A stretch of 64,000 nt of DNA, from the NCBI GenBank assembly GCA_020635995.1, contig JACJYS010000004.1, positions 238,452 through 302,451 of the forward strand, written 5' to 3'. Position 1 is the stretch's first letter; the number at the start of each line of letters is the position of its first letter. Shown in pieces: positions 34,934 through 42,768 of this stretch. The position numbers and the translations under genes were made by a program. This stretch comes from Chitinophagales bacterium (GTDB lineage: Bacteria > Bacteroidota > Bacteroidia > Chitinophagales > UBA8649). Under the pieces are notes generated by a model that worked only from the letters and a program-made list of their open reading frames with translations, made no database searches and was not told the origin of the DNA.

Positions 34934-36706
34934 ATGAACTTAAACCAAATCAAAACCACAAGTTTATTATTATTACTTCCACTACTGTTTTTTTCATGCA
35001 ATAAAGAACAACAAAAAGACGAAAGTACCATATACGAAAAATGGGTAAATACCAGTGGACAATACCTAAAACTAACTAAAGAACATAAGTTTGAAACCAA
35101 TATTTTTGGAGAAACTAACTTTGGAACTTACCAAGTAGCAGAAAATACCATAACATTAAATATTCCTGTGCAAAATAAAACTATAGAAGCTGATTCAATA
35201 GTTAATGTGTATGACGAACAAGGCGATTTAATAATTAACCATTATAATGAAGGTCAATTAATAAGCTCGCAAAAAGACGGAACTTTTACTTCTGAAGAAA
35301 AAATACACAAGCTAAGCATTAATGATTTTTCGGAGAATAACTTAACAATATCGGGAGATGGTATAAATATTTCTTTTAACAGAACCAGCAATAATGATGA
35401 TTTAGCTCATTTTTCGGTTATAGCTACTTTAAGAGGATTATTAGGCTTATTCTTTTTGCTATTAGTAGCTTATATTTTTAGTTCTGACAGAAAAAAAATA
35501 AACTGGAAAACGGTAGGAATGGGCGTTTCTTTACAGTTAGTTTTAGCCATTTTGGTATTAAAAGTTCCTTTTGTAAAAACCATATTTGATGTAGTTTCTA
35601 AAGGTTTTGTTTCTGTTTTAAATTTTACAAAAGATGGTTCAGCTTTCTTATTTGGTGGCTTGGTAACGGATGTTGACAGCATGGGATTTATTTTTGCATT
35701 TCAAATTTTACCAACCATCATATTTTTTGCGGCTTTATCTTCTGCTCTATATTATTTAGGCATTATTCAATGGATTGTTTACGCATTTGCATGGATTATG
35801 AGCAAAACCATGAAACTATCGGGAGCAGAAAGTTTAGCTGCCGCAGGGAATATATTTTTAGGACAAACAGAATCTCCATTATTAGTTAAACCATATTTAA
35901 AAGATATGACAAAATCGGAAATAATGTGTTTAATGACAGGTGGAATGGCAACAATAGCGGGAGGTGTTTTGGGTGCTTATGTTGGATATTTAGGTGGCGA
36001 TAGTATTCAGGAACAGCAAATTTTTGCTTCTCATTTATTGGCAGCATCTATTATGTCGGCACCAGCGGCTATAGTGGCTGCTAAAATGTTAGTACCCGAA
36101 ACGGCAGAACACGTAGATGATAAGCTTACTATTTCTAAAGAAAAAGTAGGAGCAAATATTTTAGATGCCATTTCTAATGGAACAAGAGACGGATTAAGTT
36201 TGGCGGTAAATGTAGGTGCCATGCTCCTTGTTTTTACTGCTTTTATGTATATGTTTAATGCTATGAGTTTTCAAATTGGAGATTGGCTAAATGTAAACGA
36301 TGCCATTGCCGCTAAAACCAGCGGTCGTTTTGAAGGTCTTACTTTACAGTATATTTTAGGTATGATTTTCTCTCCTGTGGCGTGGCTATTGGGTGTTGAT
36401 TGGAAAGACTCCGTATTAGTGGGTCAATTATTAGGCGAAAAAACGATATTAAACGAGTTTTTTGCTTACGCCAGCTTAGGAAAGTTAAAAGCTGCGGAGC
36501 TTTTTGCCAGCAAAAAATCTATAATAATAGCTACTTATGCTTTGTGTGGCTTTGCTAATTTTGCATCTATAGGTATTCAAATAGGCGGTATAGGTGCTTT
36601 AGCCAGAAACCAGCAATCTACATTGGCTAAACTGGGTATTAAATCTTTAATAGGTGGTACTATAGCTTGCTTTATGACAGCCACTATTGCAGGAATGTTG
36701 TTTTAG
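34934..36706 (+). CDS. Concentrative nucleoside transporter (CNT) with lipoprotein-like N-terminus
   Basis: The 590-residue protein has two parts. Residues 1-150 look like an exported lipoprotein: a hydrophobic signal ending LLFFSC (lipobox, Cys22) followed by a beta-rich soluble domain (KWVNTSGQYLKLTKEHKFETNIFGETNFGTYQVAEN). Residues about 165-590 are the CNT membrane domain with SCNKE-independent helices, GGMATIAGGVLGAYVGYLGG, SAPAAIVAAKMLVPET, FSPVAWLLGVDWKDS and GFANFASIGIQIGGIGALAR. It takes up nucleosides with Na+ or H+, and the window also encodes thymidine kinase. The order places the N-terminal domain outside the membrane, so a co-translational cleavage or a fused surface domain are both possible. 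Confidence 0.85.
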   Translation: MNLNQIKTTSLLLLLPLLFFSCNKEQQKDESTIYEKWVNTSGQYLKLTKEHKFETNIFGETNFGTYQVAENTITLNIPVQNKTIEADSIVNVYDEQGDLIINHYNEGQLISSQKDGTFTSEEKIHKLSINDFSENNLTISGDGINISFNRTSNNDDLAHFSVIATLRGLLGLFFLLLVAYIFSSDRKKINWKTVGMGVSLQLVLAILVLKVPFVKTIFDVVSKGFVSVLNFTKDGSAFLFGGLVTDVDSMGFIFAFQILPTIIFFAALSSALYYLGIIQWIVYAFAWIMSKTMKLSGAESLAAAGNIFLGQTESPLLVKPYLKDMTKSEIMCLMTGGMATIAGGVLGAYVGYLGGDSIQEQQIFASHLLAASIMSAPAAIVAAKMLVPETAEHVDDKLTISKEKVGANILDAISNGTRDGLSLAVNVGAMLLVFTAFMYMFNAMSFQIGDWLNVNDAIAAKTSGRFEGLTLQYILGMIFSPVAWLLGVDWKDSVLVGQLLGEKTILNEFFAYASLGKLKAAELFASKKSIIIATYALCGFANFASIGIQIGGIGALARNQQSTLAKLGIKSLIGGTIACFMTATIAGMLF

Positions 36707-36772
36707 GCAACTAACAGTTATCAGTAAGTAGGCAGATTTTTAGATCTCAGATAATCTACTCGGTACTCAAAT

Positions 36773-39700
36773 CTATACCACAATATTAACAATACGCTTA
36801 GGTACAAAAATGAACTTTTTAATAGCTTTATTTTCTGTCCATTTTTGAACCGTTTCATTTGCCAACACTATTTCTCTTGCTTTTTCTTGAGTTATATTGG
36901 CATCTAAATCTATTTTAACACGCATTTTGCCATTAATAGAAACCGGATAATTGATAACCGATTCTGTTAAAAATGCTTCATTGTGCTGCGGATATGCCAC
37001 ATCTTTAACTACAGAATTAGTATGCCCTAAACTATGCCACAGTTCTTCTGCGGTATGCGGAGCAAAAGGAGAAATTAGCTTAACCAAATCTTCTAAAACT
37101 ACTTTTTTATGACAGTTTAAATCATTTAGTTCGTTTACACAAATCATGAATGAAGACACACAGGTATTAAAAGAAAAGCGTTCTATATCGTCATTTATTT
37201 TTTTAATACAAGTATGTAGCACTTTCAATTCCTTTTCAGACGGCTTTTCATCATTTACTATCAAATTATCATCTTCATTATAAAATAAGTTCCACAGCTT
37301 ACGCAAAAATTTAGCTACACCGTCTATTCCTTTAGTTTGCCATGGTTTATGACTTTCTATTGGACCCAAAAACATTTCAAACATACGGAAACAGTCTGCA
37401 CCATATTCTGCTATAACATCATCGGGGTTAACCACATTATATTTAGATTTTGACATTTTTTCGGGTTCTCTATGACACCTATATTCATGCCCTTCCAAAA
37501 TTACAATTTTTAAATCCTTGTTAAACAATTGCCAATTAGATAATTTATCAATATCAAGTATATCCGAACTATTAACAAATTCAATAGGAACTCTCCTTTC
37601 ATAAAGGTTTCTATAACTACTAATTGAAAATTCTACTCTATCATTGTATAATTCTTTAGATTTTTCACTTAATAAATATTCAATTTGATTTTTAGCAGAT
37701 GTATCTTCTTCTTCTGCGTTAGTACCTATCTCTTCAAAAAATCTATCATACAATTTTTTAGATAATAAAAAATAAGGCATTTTGAAATCATTAAAATTAT
37801 CATCTTTCAGTAAACGACTTGGGTTTACCATATAAATAAACGCACTCTCTCCTTGTATCATGCCTTGGTTAATGAGCTTTTTAAAAGGCTCTTGGGTGGG
37901 TACATAGCCTAAATCGTATAAGAATTTATGCCAAAAGCGGGAATACATTAAATGTCCTACGGCATGCTCTGTTCCTCCTACATATAAGTCAACATCTTGC
38001 CAATAATCTAATGCTTTTTTACTGCAAAATGCTTCATCATTATGTGGATCCATATAACGCAAAAAATACCAAGAACTTCCTGCGTTTCCGGGCATAGTAT
38101 CGGTATCTAACTGCATTCCGTTATACATCCAATTATCTAACTTACTCAATGGCGATTTTCCGTTTTCCGGCTTAATATCATCCATTTTTGGCAATACTAA
38201 TGGCAATTTATTTAAAGGCAAAACATGAGGTAAATCTTCATTATCGTAAGCCACAGGAAAAGGCTCGCCCCAATATCGCTGGCGACTAAAATTGGCATCA
38301 CGGAGTTTATAATTGGTTTGCGAAGTGCCTATACCCTTTTCTTCTATGCGTTTTATGGCTTCTTTAATAGCGTCTTTTACTTCCATGCCATTTAAGAAAT
38401 CGGAATTTATCATTTTGCCTACTTTATCGGCATTGGTAGCGTTTGGATATTCCGATTTATCGCAAATATCTATTATTTCTAAACCATATTTACGAGCAAA
38501 TGCTGCATCTCTATCATCATCGCTTGGCACTGCCATTATAGCTCCTGTGCCGTAGTCTAACAGCACATATTCACTTATCCAAATTTGTATTTTATTGCCT
38601 GTAAAAGGGTGTATAGCATAAGCTCCTGTATATGCTCCAGTAACTTTTTTAGCGGCTTGCCTATCTATAGCAGATTTGCGTTTTGTTTTTTCAACATAAG
38701 TCTCTACCTCTATTTTCTGCTCTGCTGTAGTAATTTTAGCCACCAAAGGATGCTCTGGAGCTAATACCATAAATGTTACACCAAAAATAGTATCGGGGCG
38801 TGTGGTGTAAACTTCAAGTTTTGCCTCTCCCCCTAACCCCCTCTCCTCAGGCGAGGGGGGACTCAGTTCTGCCTTAATTTTACCGAGCACTCCTTTTATA
38901 TTTGTTTCTACCTCATCATTAGTAAATCTTAAAACCCTGTAACCATATTCCATTAATTCAAAAGTTCTCCCTAAATCCTTTTCTATGTTTTCCGGAATAT
39001 CATGAATACTGCCGTCTATTTCTACTATCAGTTTATTTTCTAAACAAACAAAATCTGGAATATAATTATCTATTACATGTTGTCTTCTAAACTTAACACC
39101 TAATTTTTCTTTACGTAATTTTTGCCATAATAAATCTTCTGCTTCTGTAGAATTTTTACGCATTTCTTTCGCAAATTCTTGGAGTTTCTTATATGTTTTA
39201 GGATTTGCAGTCATCCATTTGCCTAAGTCCTCTTCACCCGAGGGGGAAGGGTTAGGGATGGGGGCTTTTTGTTTTATTGAAGAACCTACAATCTCAAAAA
39301 ACACACTGGCACCTTCACTTTTTCCTATCCAGTTTTCTTGCTGTAGTTTTAAACTGTGCGACCAATCTAAATCTTTTATCCCCTCTAACAAACGTTCTGC
39401 ATAAGCCGTTATTCTCAAACTCCACTGCATCATAGGTTTTTGTACTACAGGATGTCCTCCCCTTTCAGAAACACCATTAACTACTTCATCATTTGCCAAA
39501 ACAGTACCTAAAGCTTCGCACCAATTAACAAAACCTACTTTCCTGTAAGCCAATCGGTAGTGCATTAAAATATCCGATTTTTCTTTTTCGGAAAATACTT
39601 GCCATTCTGCTGCTGTAAATTTCTTTTTATAATCTGTAAAAGCCGAAGTTCTTAAATTCCCGTCTTTTTCAAATTGTTTTATCAAATACTCAATAGGCTG

Positions 39701-40162
39701 AGCTTTATTATCGGCATTGCAATAGCAATAATTGTATAATTGTATAAAAATCCACTGTGTCCATTTATAATATTTGGGATTGCTGGTGTTTACTTCTCTA
39801 TCCCAATCAAACGATAAACCTATATTATTTAACTGTCTTTTGTACGTTGCCACATTTTCTTCTGTAGTTTTTACAGGGTGATTTCCTGTATCTATAGCGT
39901 ATTGCTCTGCCGGCAAACCAAAAGAGTCAAAACCCATAGGATGCAACACATTAAAACCTTTTAATCTTTTATAGCGAGCGTAAATATCGCTGGCAACATA
40001 ACCCAATGGATGCCCTACATGCAAACCACTTCCCGAAGGATAAGGAAACATATCTAATACATAGTATTTCGGTTTATTTTCATCAATTTCAACCTTATAA
40101 GTGTTATTTTCTTTCCACCTATTTTGCCATTTTTTATCTATATCCTGAGGATTATAAGCCAT
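36773..40162 (-). CDS. leuS: Leucyl-tRNA synthetase with in-frame DUF559 endonuclease domain
   Basis: The 1129-residue enzyme charges tRNA-Leu; bacterial LeuRS usually has about 820-950 residues. HIGH is HVGH (48-51), KMSKS is at 902-906. The CP1 editing domain begins after NWIGKSEGASVFFEI (about 277-291) and resumes at KLEVYTTRPDTIFG (448 on), with GTGAIMAVPS and the editing aspartates near 548-552. Between residues about 295 and 447 lies a foreign block with a DUF559 domain (separate entry). A second region between LINQGMIQG (763) and KMSKS is about 47 residues longer than in related LeuRS. The frame is open throughout, and the anticodon-binding domain and C-terminus look normal. No promoter box is obvious. 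Confidence 0.95.
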   Translation of the reverse strand: MAYNPQDIDKKWQNRWKENNTYKVEIDENKPKYYVLDMFPYPSGSGLHVGHPLGYVASDIYARYKRLKGFNVLHPMGFDSFGLPAEQYAIDTGNHPVKTTEENVATYKRQLNNIGLSFDWDREVNTSNPKYYKWTQWIFIQLYNYCYCNADNKAQPIEYLIKQFEKDGNLRTSAFTDYKKKFTAAEWQVFSEKEKSDILMHYRLAYRKVGFVNWCEALGTVLANDEVVNGVSERGGHPVVQKPMMQWSLRITAYAERLLEGIKDLDWSHSLKLQQENWIGKSEGASVFFEIVGSSIKQKAPIPNPSPSGEEDLGKWMTANPKTYKKLQEFAKEMRKNSTEAEDLLWQKLRKEKLGVKFRRQHVIDNYIPDFVCLENKLIVEIDGSIHDIPENIEKDLGRTFELMEYGYRVLRFTNDEVETNIKGVLGKIKAELSPPSPEERGLGGEAKLEVYTTRPDTIFGVTFMVLAPEHPLVAKITTAEQKIEVETYVEKTKRKSAIDRQAAKKVTGAYTGAYAIHPFTGNKIQIWISEYVLLDYGTGAIMAVPSDDDRDAAFARKYGLEIIDICDKSEYPNATNADKVGKMINSDFLNGMEVKDAIKEAIKRIEEKGIGTSQTNYKLRDANFSRQRYWGEPFPVAYDNEDLPHVLPLNKLPLVLPKMDDIKPENGKSPLSKLDNWMYNGMQLDTDTMPGNAGSSWYFLRYMDPHNDEAFCSKKALDYWQDVDLYVGGTEHAVGHLMYSRFWHKFLYDLGYVPTQEPFKKLINQGMIQGESAFIYMVNPSRLLKDDNFNDFKMPYFLLSKKLYDRFFEEIGTNAEEEDTSAKNQIEYLLSEKSKELYNDRVEFSISSYRNLYERRVPIEFVNSSDILDIDKLSNWQLFNKDLKIVILEGHEYRCHREPEKMSKSKYNVVNPDDVIAEYGADCFRMFEMFLGPIESHKPWQTKGIDGVAKFLRKLWNLFYNEDDNLIVNDEKPSEKELKVLHTCIKKINDDIERFSFNTCVSSFMICVNELNDLNCHKKVVLEDLVKLISPFAPHTAEELWHSLGHTNSVVKDVAYPQHNEAFLTESVINYPVSINGKMRVKIDLDANITQEKAREIVLANETVQKWTENKAIKKFIFVPKRIVNIVV
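38823..39265 (-). mobile_element. GC-rich-repeat-bounded DUF559 cassette inserted in leuS
   Basis: A segment of about 443 bases adds roughly 150 codons to leuS without breaking the frame. Each end carries a C/G-rich motif containing CCCTAACCC: 38823-38860 on one side and 39226-39265 on the other, in inverted orientation with mismatches. The ends are rich in Pro/Ser/Glu when translated (APIPNPSPSGEEDLG and LSPPSPEERGLGGEA). Inside is a DUF559 domain: KMRKNSTEAEDLLWQKLR, VKFRRQH, YIPDF (Asp370), VEIDG (Glu381, Asp383) and GYRVLRFTNDEV. The PD-(D/E)XK residues fit a Vsr-like fold, so cleavage is plausible. GC content and codon use differ sharply from the surrounding leuS. Confidence 0.85.
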
Positions 40163-40239
40163 TAGTTTGTTTTATAAGTGTACAAATTTAGGGAAAGTTA
40201 GTTAGGTGTTCAAATGGAAATTATATTTTTAATTATTCT

Positions 40240-41346
40240 TTATTGATAAATAGCATATACATCTATTTTTCTATCATTCTCATTTATAATATTTTGAACA
40301 TTATAGATTTCTGTTTTAATATTTACTGTTATACCATTAGTCTCTAAAAACTCTTTGAAATTATCCGCTCTTGATTGAGCCAACTTAATATTATAATCTA
40401 TTCCTCCTAAAATATCTGCTGACCCTACAATAAGTAATGACTTGGGGTGCTTATCATCTATTACTCTATTTATTTTATTAATTATTAAGCTGTCATATTC
40501 TTTATTGTATTCATTCAATTTATATAACTCTGTATGAATTAAAACAGTATCTATCTGGGAATTTATATTTATTTCTGCACATATTTCATTACTATCTATA
40601 GAATATATGCTAATATCATCTATTATAAAATTACGCCCCATACCTCCTTTAAATCCACCAAAGGGTTCTACTTTCTCTATTAATTCTGGAACTTTCCCTG
40701 AAACATTTCCTATTAAGATATACTTTTCATTTCCGTCTGCTATATAGTTAAAAGAAATTTTAGTAAATGAAATGGTATCAGTTAGCAGTTTGTTATAAGA
40801 ATAATCAACTTTAATTTCATTAGTATCTATAGCATAAAACTGTTTCTTCTTAATTTTCGTTTCAAAATGATTACTCAATAATTTATAATTAAAAGTATCT
40901 ATAAGTGCTACTTCAATATGATTTGTATAATAATCTCCTTTATTGGGTTTTATATAAAATGAAACAATATATTTATTACCTTTTTCTAACTTTTTACATA
41001 ATTTGCCTATGGCGTTACTATATCTATATGTTTGCTTCTGAACAGAAGCTATATCAAAAATAGTAATAGATAAAAATATGTTACCACTATTAGTATAATT
41101 TGGCTTTACAGTATATACTCCTTCTTTCCAGTTTTTAACATTTACAGATGTAGATTGATATAGATTTAAAAAAAATGAATCATTTGTATAATAATCTCCC
41201 TCAACCATATGATACTTTTGAAAAGTAAACTCATCTAAGTTTCCATTTAAAACTAAATTATTTTGAGATTTTACAAATAAAAATGACAACATAAATAATG
41301 TTGTCATTTTAACTATAAGTATATATTTTATCATTTCACTATTCAA
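40240..41346 (-). CDS. Secreted OmpA-like protein with jelly-roll region
   Basis: The 368-residue protein starts near MNSEMIKYILIVKMTTLFMLSFLFVKSQ; a Met at residue 5 or 14 could be the real start. The mature N-terminal part (about 30-240) has LVLNGNLDEFTF... with beta strands, like carbohydrate-binding jelly rolls. The C-terminal (about 290-360) has an OmpA-like peptidoglycan-binding pattern: LLIVGSADILGGIDYNIKLAQSRADNFKEFLETNGITVNIKTEI. It is probably anchored in the cell envelope. It is on the same strand as leuS but separated by 77 bases, and is probably expressed independently. Confidence 0.7.
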   Translation of the reverse strand: MNSEMIKYILIVKMTTLFMLSFLFVKSQNNLVLNGNLDEFTFQKYHMVEGDYYTNDSFFLNLYQSTSVNVKNWKEGVYTVKPNYTNSGNIFLSITIFDIASVQKQTYRYSNAIGKLCKKLEKGNKYIVSFYIKPNKGDYYTNHIEVALIDTFNYKLLSNHFETKIKKKQFYAIDTNEIKVDYSYNKLLTDTISFTKISFNYIADGNEKYILIGNVSGKVPELIEKVEPFGGFKGGMGRNFIIDDISIYSIDSNEICAEININSQIDTVLIHTELYKLNEYNKEYDSLIINKINRVIDDKHPKSLLIVGSADILGGIDYNIKLAQSRADNFKEFLETNGITVNIKTEIYNVQNIINENDRKIDVYAIYQ

Positions 41347-41412
41347 TAACTGTTATACAAAATCTATTATTTTGCAAAAAACTCTTTGTAGCAGTTATTT
41401 TACAGCCAAAAA

Positions 41413-42693
41413 TTAATCTGCTACAATTTTAATAGCATCAACCTCCCACGTGCTTCCACTTGAGCTGGTTCCTGTATATTTGAATGCTATATAAAATGGT
41501 CCTGTTTGATATAGACTTAAATCGGTAGTAGATGTAACCCAATCCCAACCACCTGAAGATAATGTTGGATTTAAACTTGACCATGTAGCAGCTTCTACAT
41601 CTTGCCCGTCAAAATCTGTTGAAATTAAAACTTGCAAAGGATCTCCACTGTAATTATAGGCGTTCATAAAACTAAAAACCGGATTTGTTTCTGCACTAAG
41701 GTCTATTACAGGCGAAACTAACCATGCCTCACTTGCAGAATTTCCGCTAGAATAATTTGATATTTGAGCATATAATGCACCCTGCTGACCGTTTCCTTGT
41801 CCATTTGTTGACCAGTTAAAATTGCCTACTGTAGTTATACTTTGCCAGCCACCACTGGTTACACTTCCGTCTTCAAAATTTTTGTTTAAAATAATATTTT
41901 GATTAGGATTACTTCCATCGCATCTTATGCCTTTCATGTCCACATCTGAAGTATCTCTTATCAATATTTGAGGAGTATTGCCATAAGGTGCATAAACGCC
42001 TATCAATGTTCCATTTCCGGCAGGTAGAAGCTCTCCTGCAAAATCGGCATAGCCACTATTACGTACTATTATACTATTATTGTTGCAATCTTGTATATAT
42101 CTGTTTTCTGATTGTTGTGTAACAGCATTTGCATAAGTTATTCCGTCTAAACCGTCTTCAAATTCAACACCGCTTAATTTAATTAAAGTACCTGGTTCTA
42201 CTCCACTTATACTCTGTAAATCAACAGCTAAAGGCTCCATTGGCGTTTCGCAAGCTCCTCTAATAATATAATCTTCCATAAAAATAACAGGTATTCTTAC
42301 CGTAAAACTACCGTCTTTCCCATAACCTATTGAATTATTTAAGTAATATAAGCCTTTTAATTTTATATATACAAATCTACCCTCAGGATATAAGGTGTAC
42401 ATATTTGTAGCATCTACACTTATACCTAAAGCTCCCGTGCCATCACTTACGTAAAAAGTTTTATAGATATTCCCTGTTCTATCCGATGCCGTTACTTGTG
42501 CTTTAATATATACATCATCTTCAATAAATTGATCGTTGTAATTTTGCTTTACATCGGCTATTGAAATAATATTAGTAATGTTTGTACCTTGATCTAAACA
42601 AGTGGTATCTGGTGCATCAAAATCATCTTTAATACAAGCATTTAAAAAAGCTAATCCAAAAAAAGCTATTAAGGCAAATTGTATTTTTTTCAT
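41413..42693 (-). CDS. DUF5689 lipoprotein with C-terminal jelly-roll (choice-of-anchor J) domain
   Basis: The 426-residue lipoprotein has a lipobox ending LNAC (Cys20). The DUF5689 region (about 30-230) is recognisable by ISIADVKQNYNDQFIEDDVYIKAQVTASDRTGNIYKTFYVSDGTGALGISVDA and KLKGLYYLNNSIGYG. The C-terminal part (about 265-426) has DGSVTSGGWQSITTVG, AWLVSPVIDLSAETNPVFSF and PFYIAFKYTGTSSSGSTWEVDAIKIV, a jelly-roll (choice-of-anchor J) domain. It follows the TonB receptor gene on the same strand, which fits a receptor/surface-lipoprotein pair. Short direct repeats lie between the two genes. Confidence 0.85.
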   Translation of the reverse strand: MKKIQFALIAFFGLAFLNACIKDDFDAPDTTCLDQGTNITNIISIADVKQNYNDQFIEDDVYIKAQVTASDRTGNIYKTFYVSDGTGALGISVDATNMYTLYPEGRFVYIKLKGLYYLNNSIGYGKDGSFTVRIPVIFMEDYIIRGACETPMEPLAVDLQSISGVEPGTLIKLSGVEFEDGLDGITYANAVTQQSENRYIQDCNNNSIIVRNSGYADFAGELLPAGNGTLIGVYAPYGNTPQILIRDTSDVDMKGIRCDGSNPNQNIILNKNFEDGSVTSGGWQSITTVGNFNWSTNGQGNGQQGALYAQISNYSSGNSASEAWLVSPVIDLSAETNPVFSFMNAYNYSGDPLQVLISTDFDGQDVEAATWSSLNPTLSSGGWDWVTSTTDLSLYQTGPFYIAFKYTGTSSSGSTWEVDAIKIVAD

Positions 42694-42716
42694 TTCTGTT
42701 TATTTATTGTTCTTAC

Positions 42717-42757
42717 TGTCTTAAATCTTATGTCTTGTGTCTTAAATCTTACGTCTT
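42717..42757 (-). repeat. Two 20-base direct repeats between TonB receptor and DUF5689 genes
   Basis: TGTCTTAAATCTTATGTCTT (42717-42736) is repeated at 42738-42757 with one change (ACG for ATG), 21 bases apart. Further partial copies trail to about 42775. It may be a slipped-strand remnant or a regulatory element within the intercistronic gap. Confidence 0.6.
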
Positions 42758-42768
42758 ATTTCTTACAT

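Noticed and set aside
36707..36772. Terminator between the nucleoside transporter and leuS
   Set aside because: The intergenic sequence has only weak inverted repeats and no stem with a T-run.
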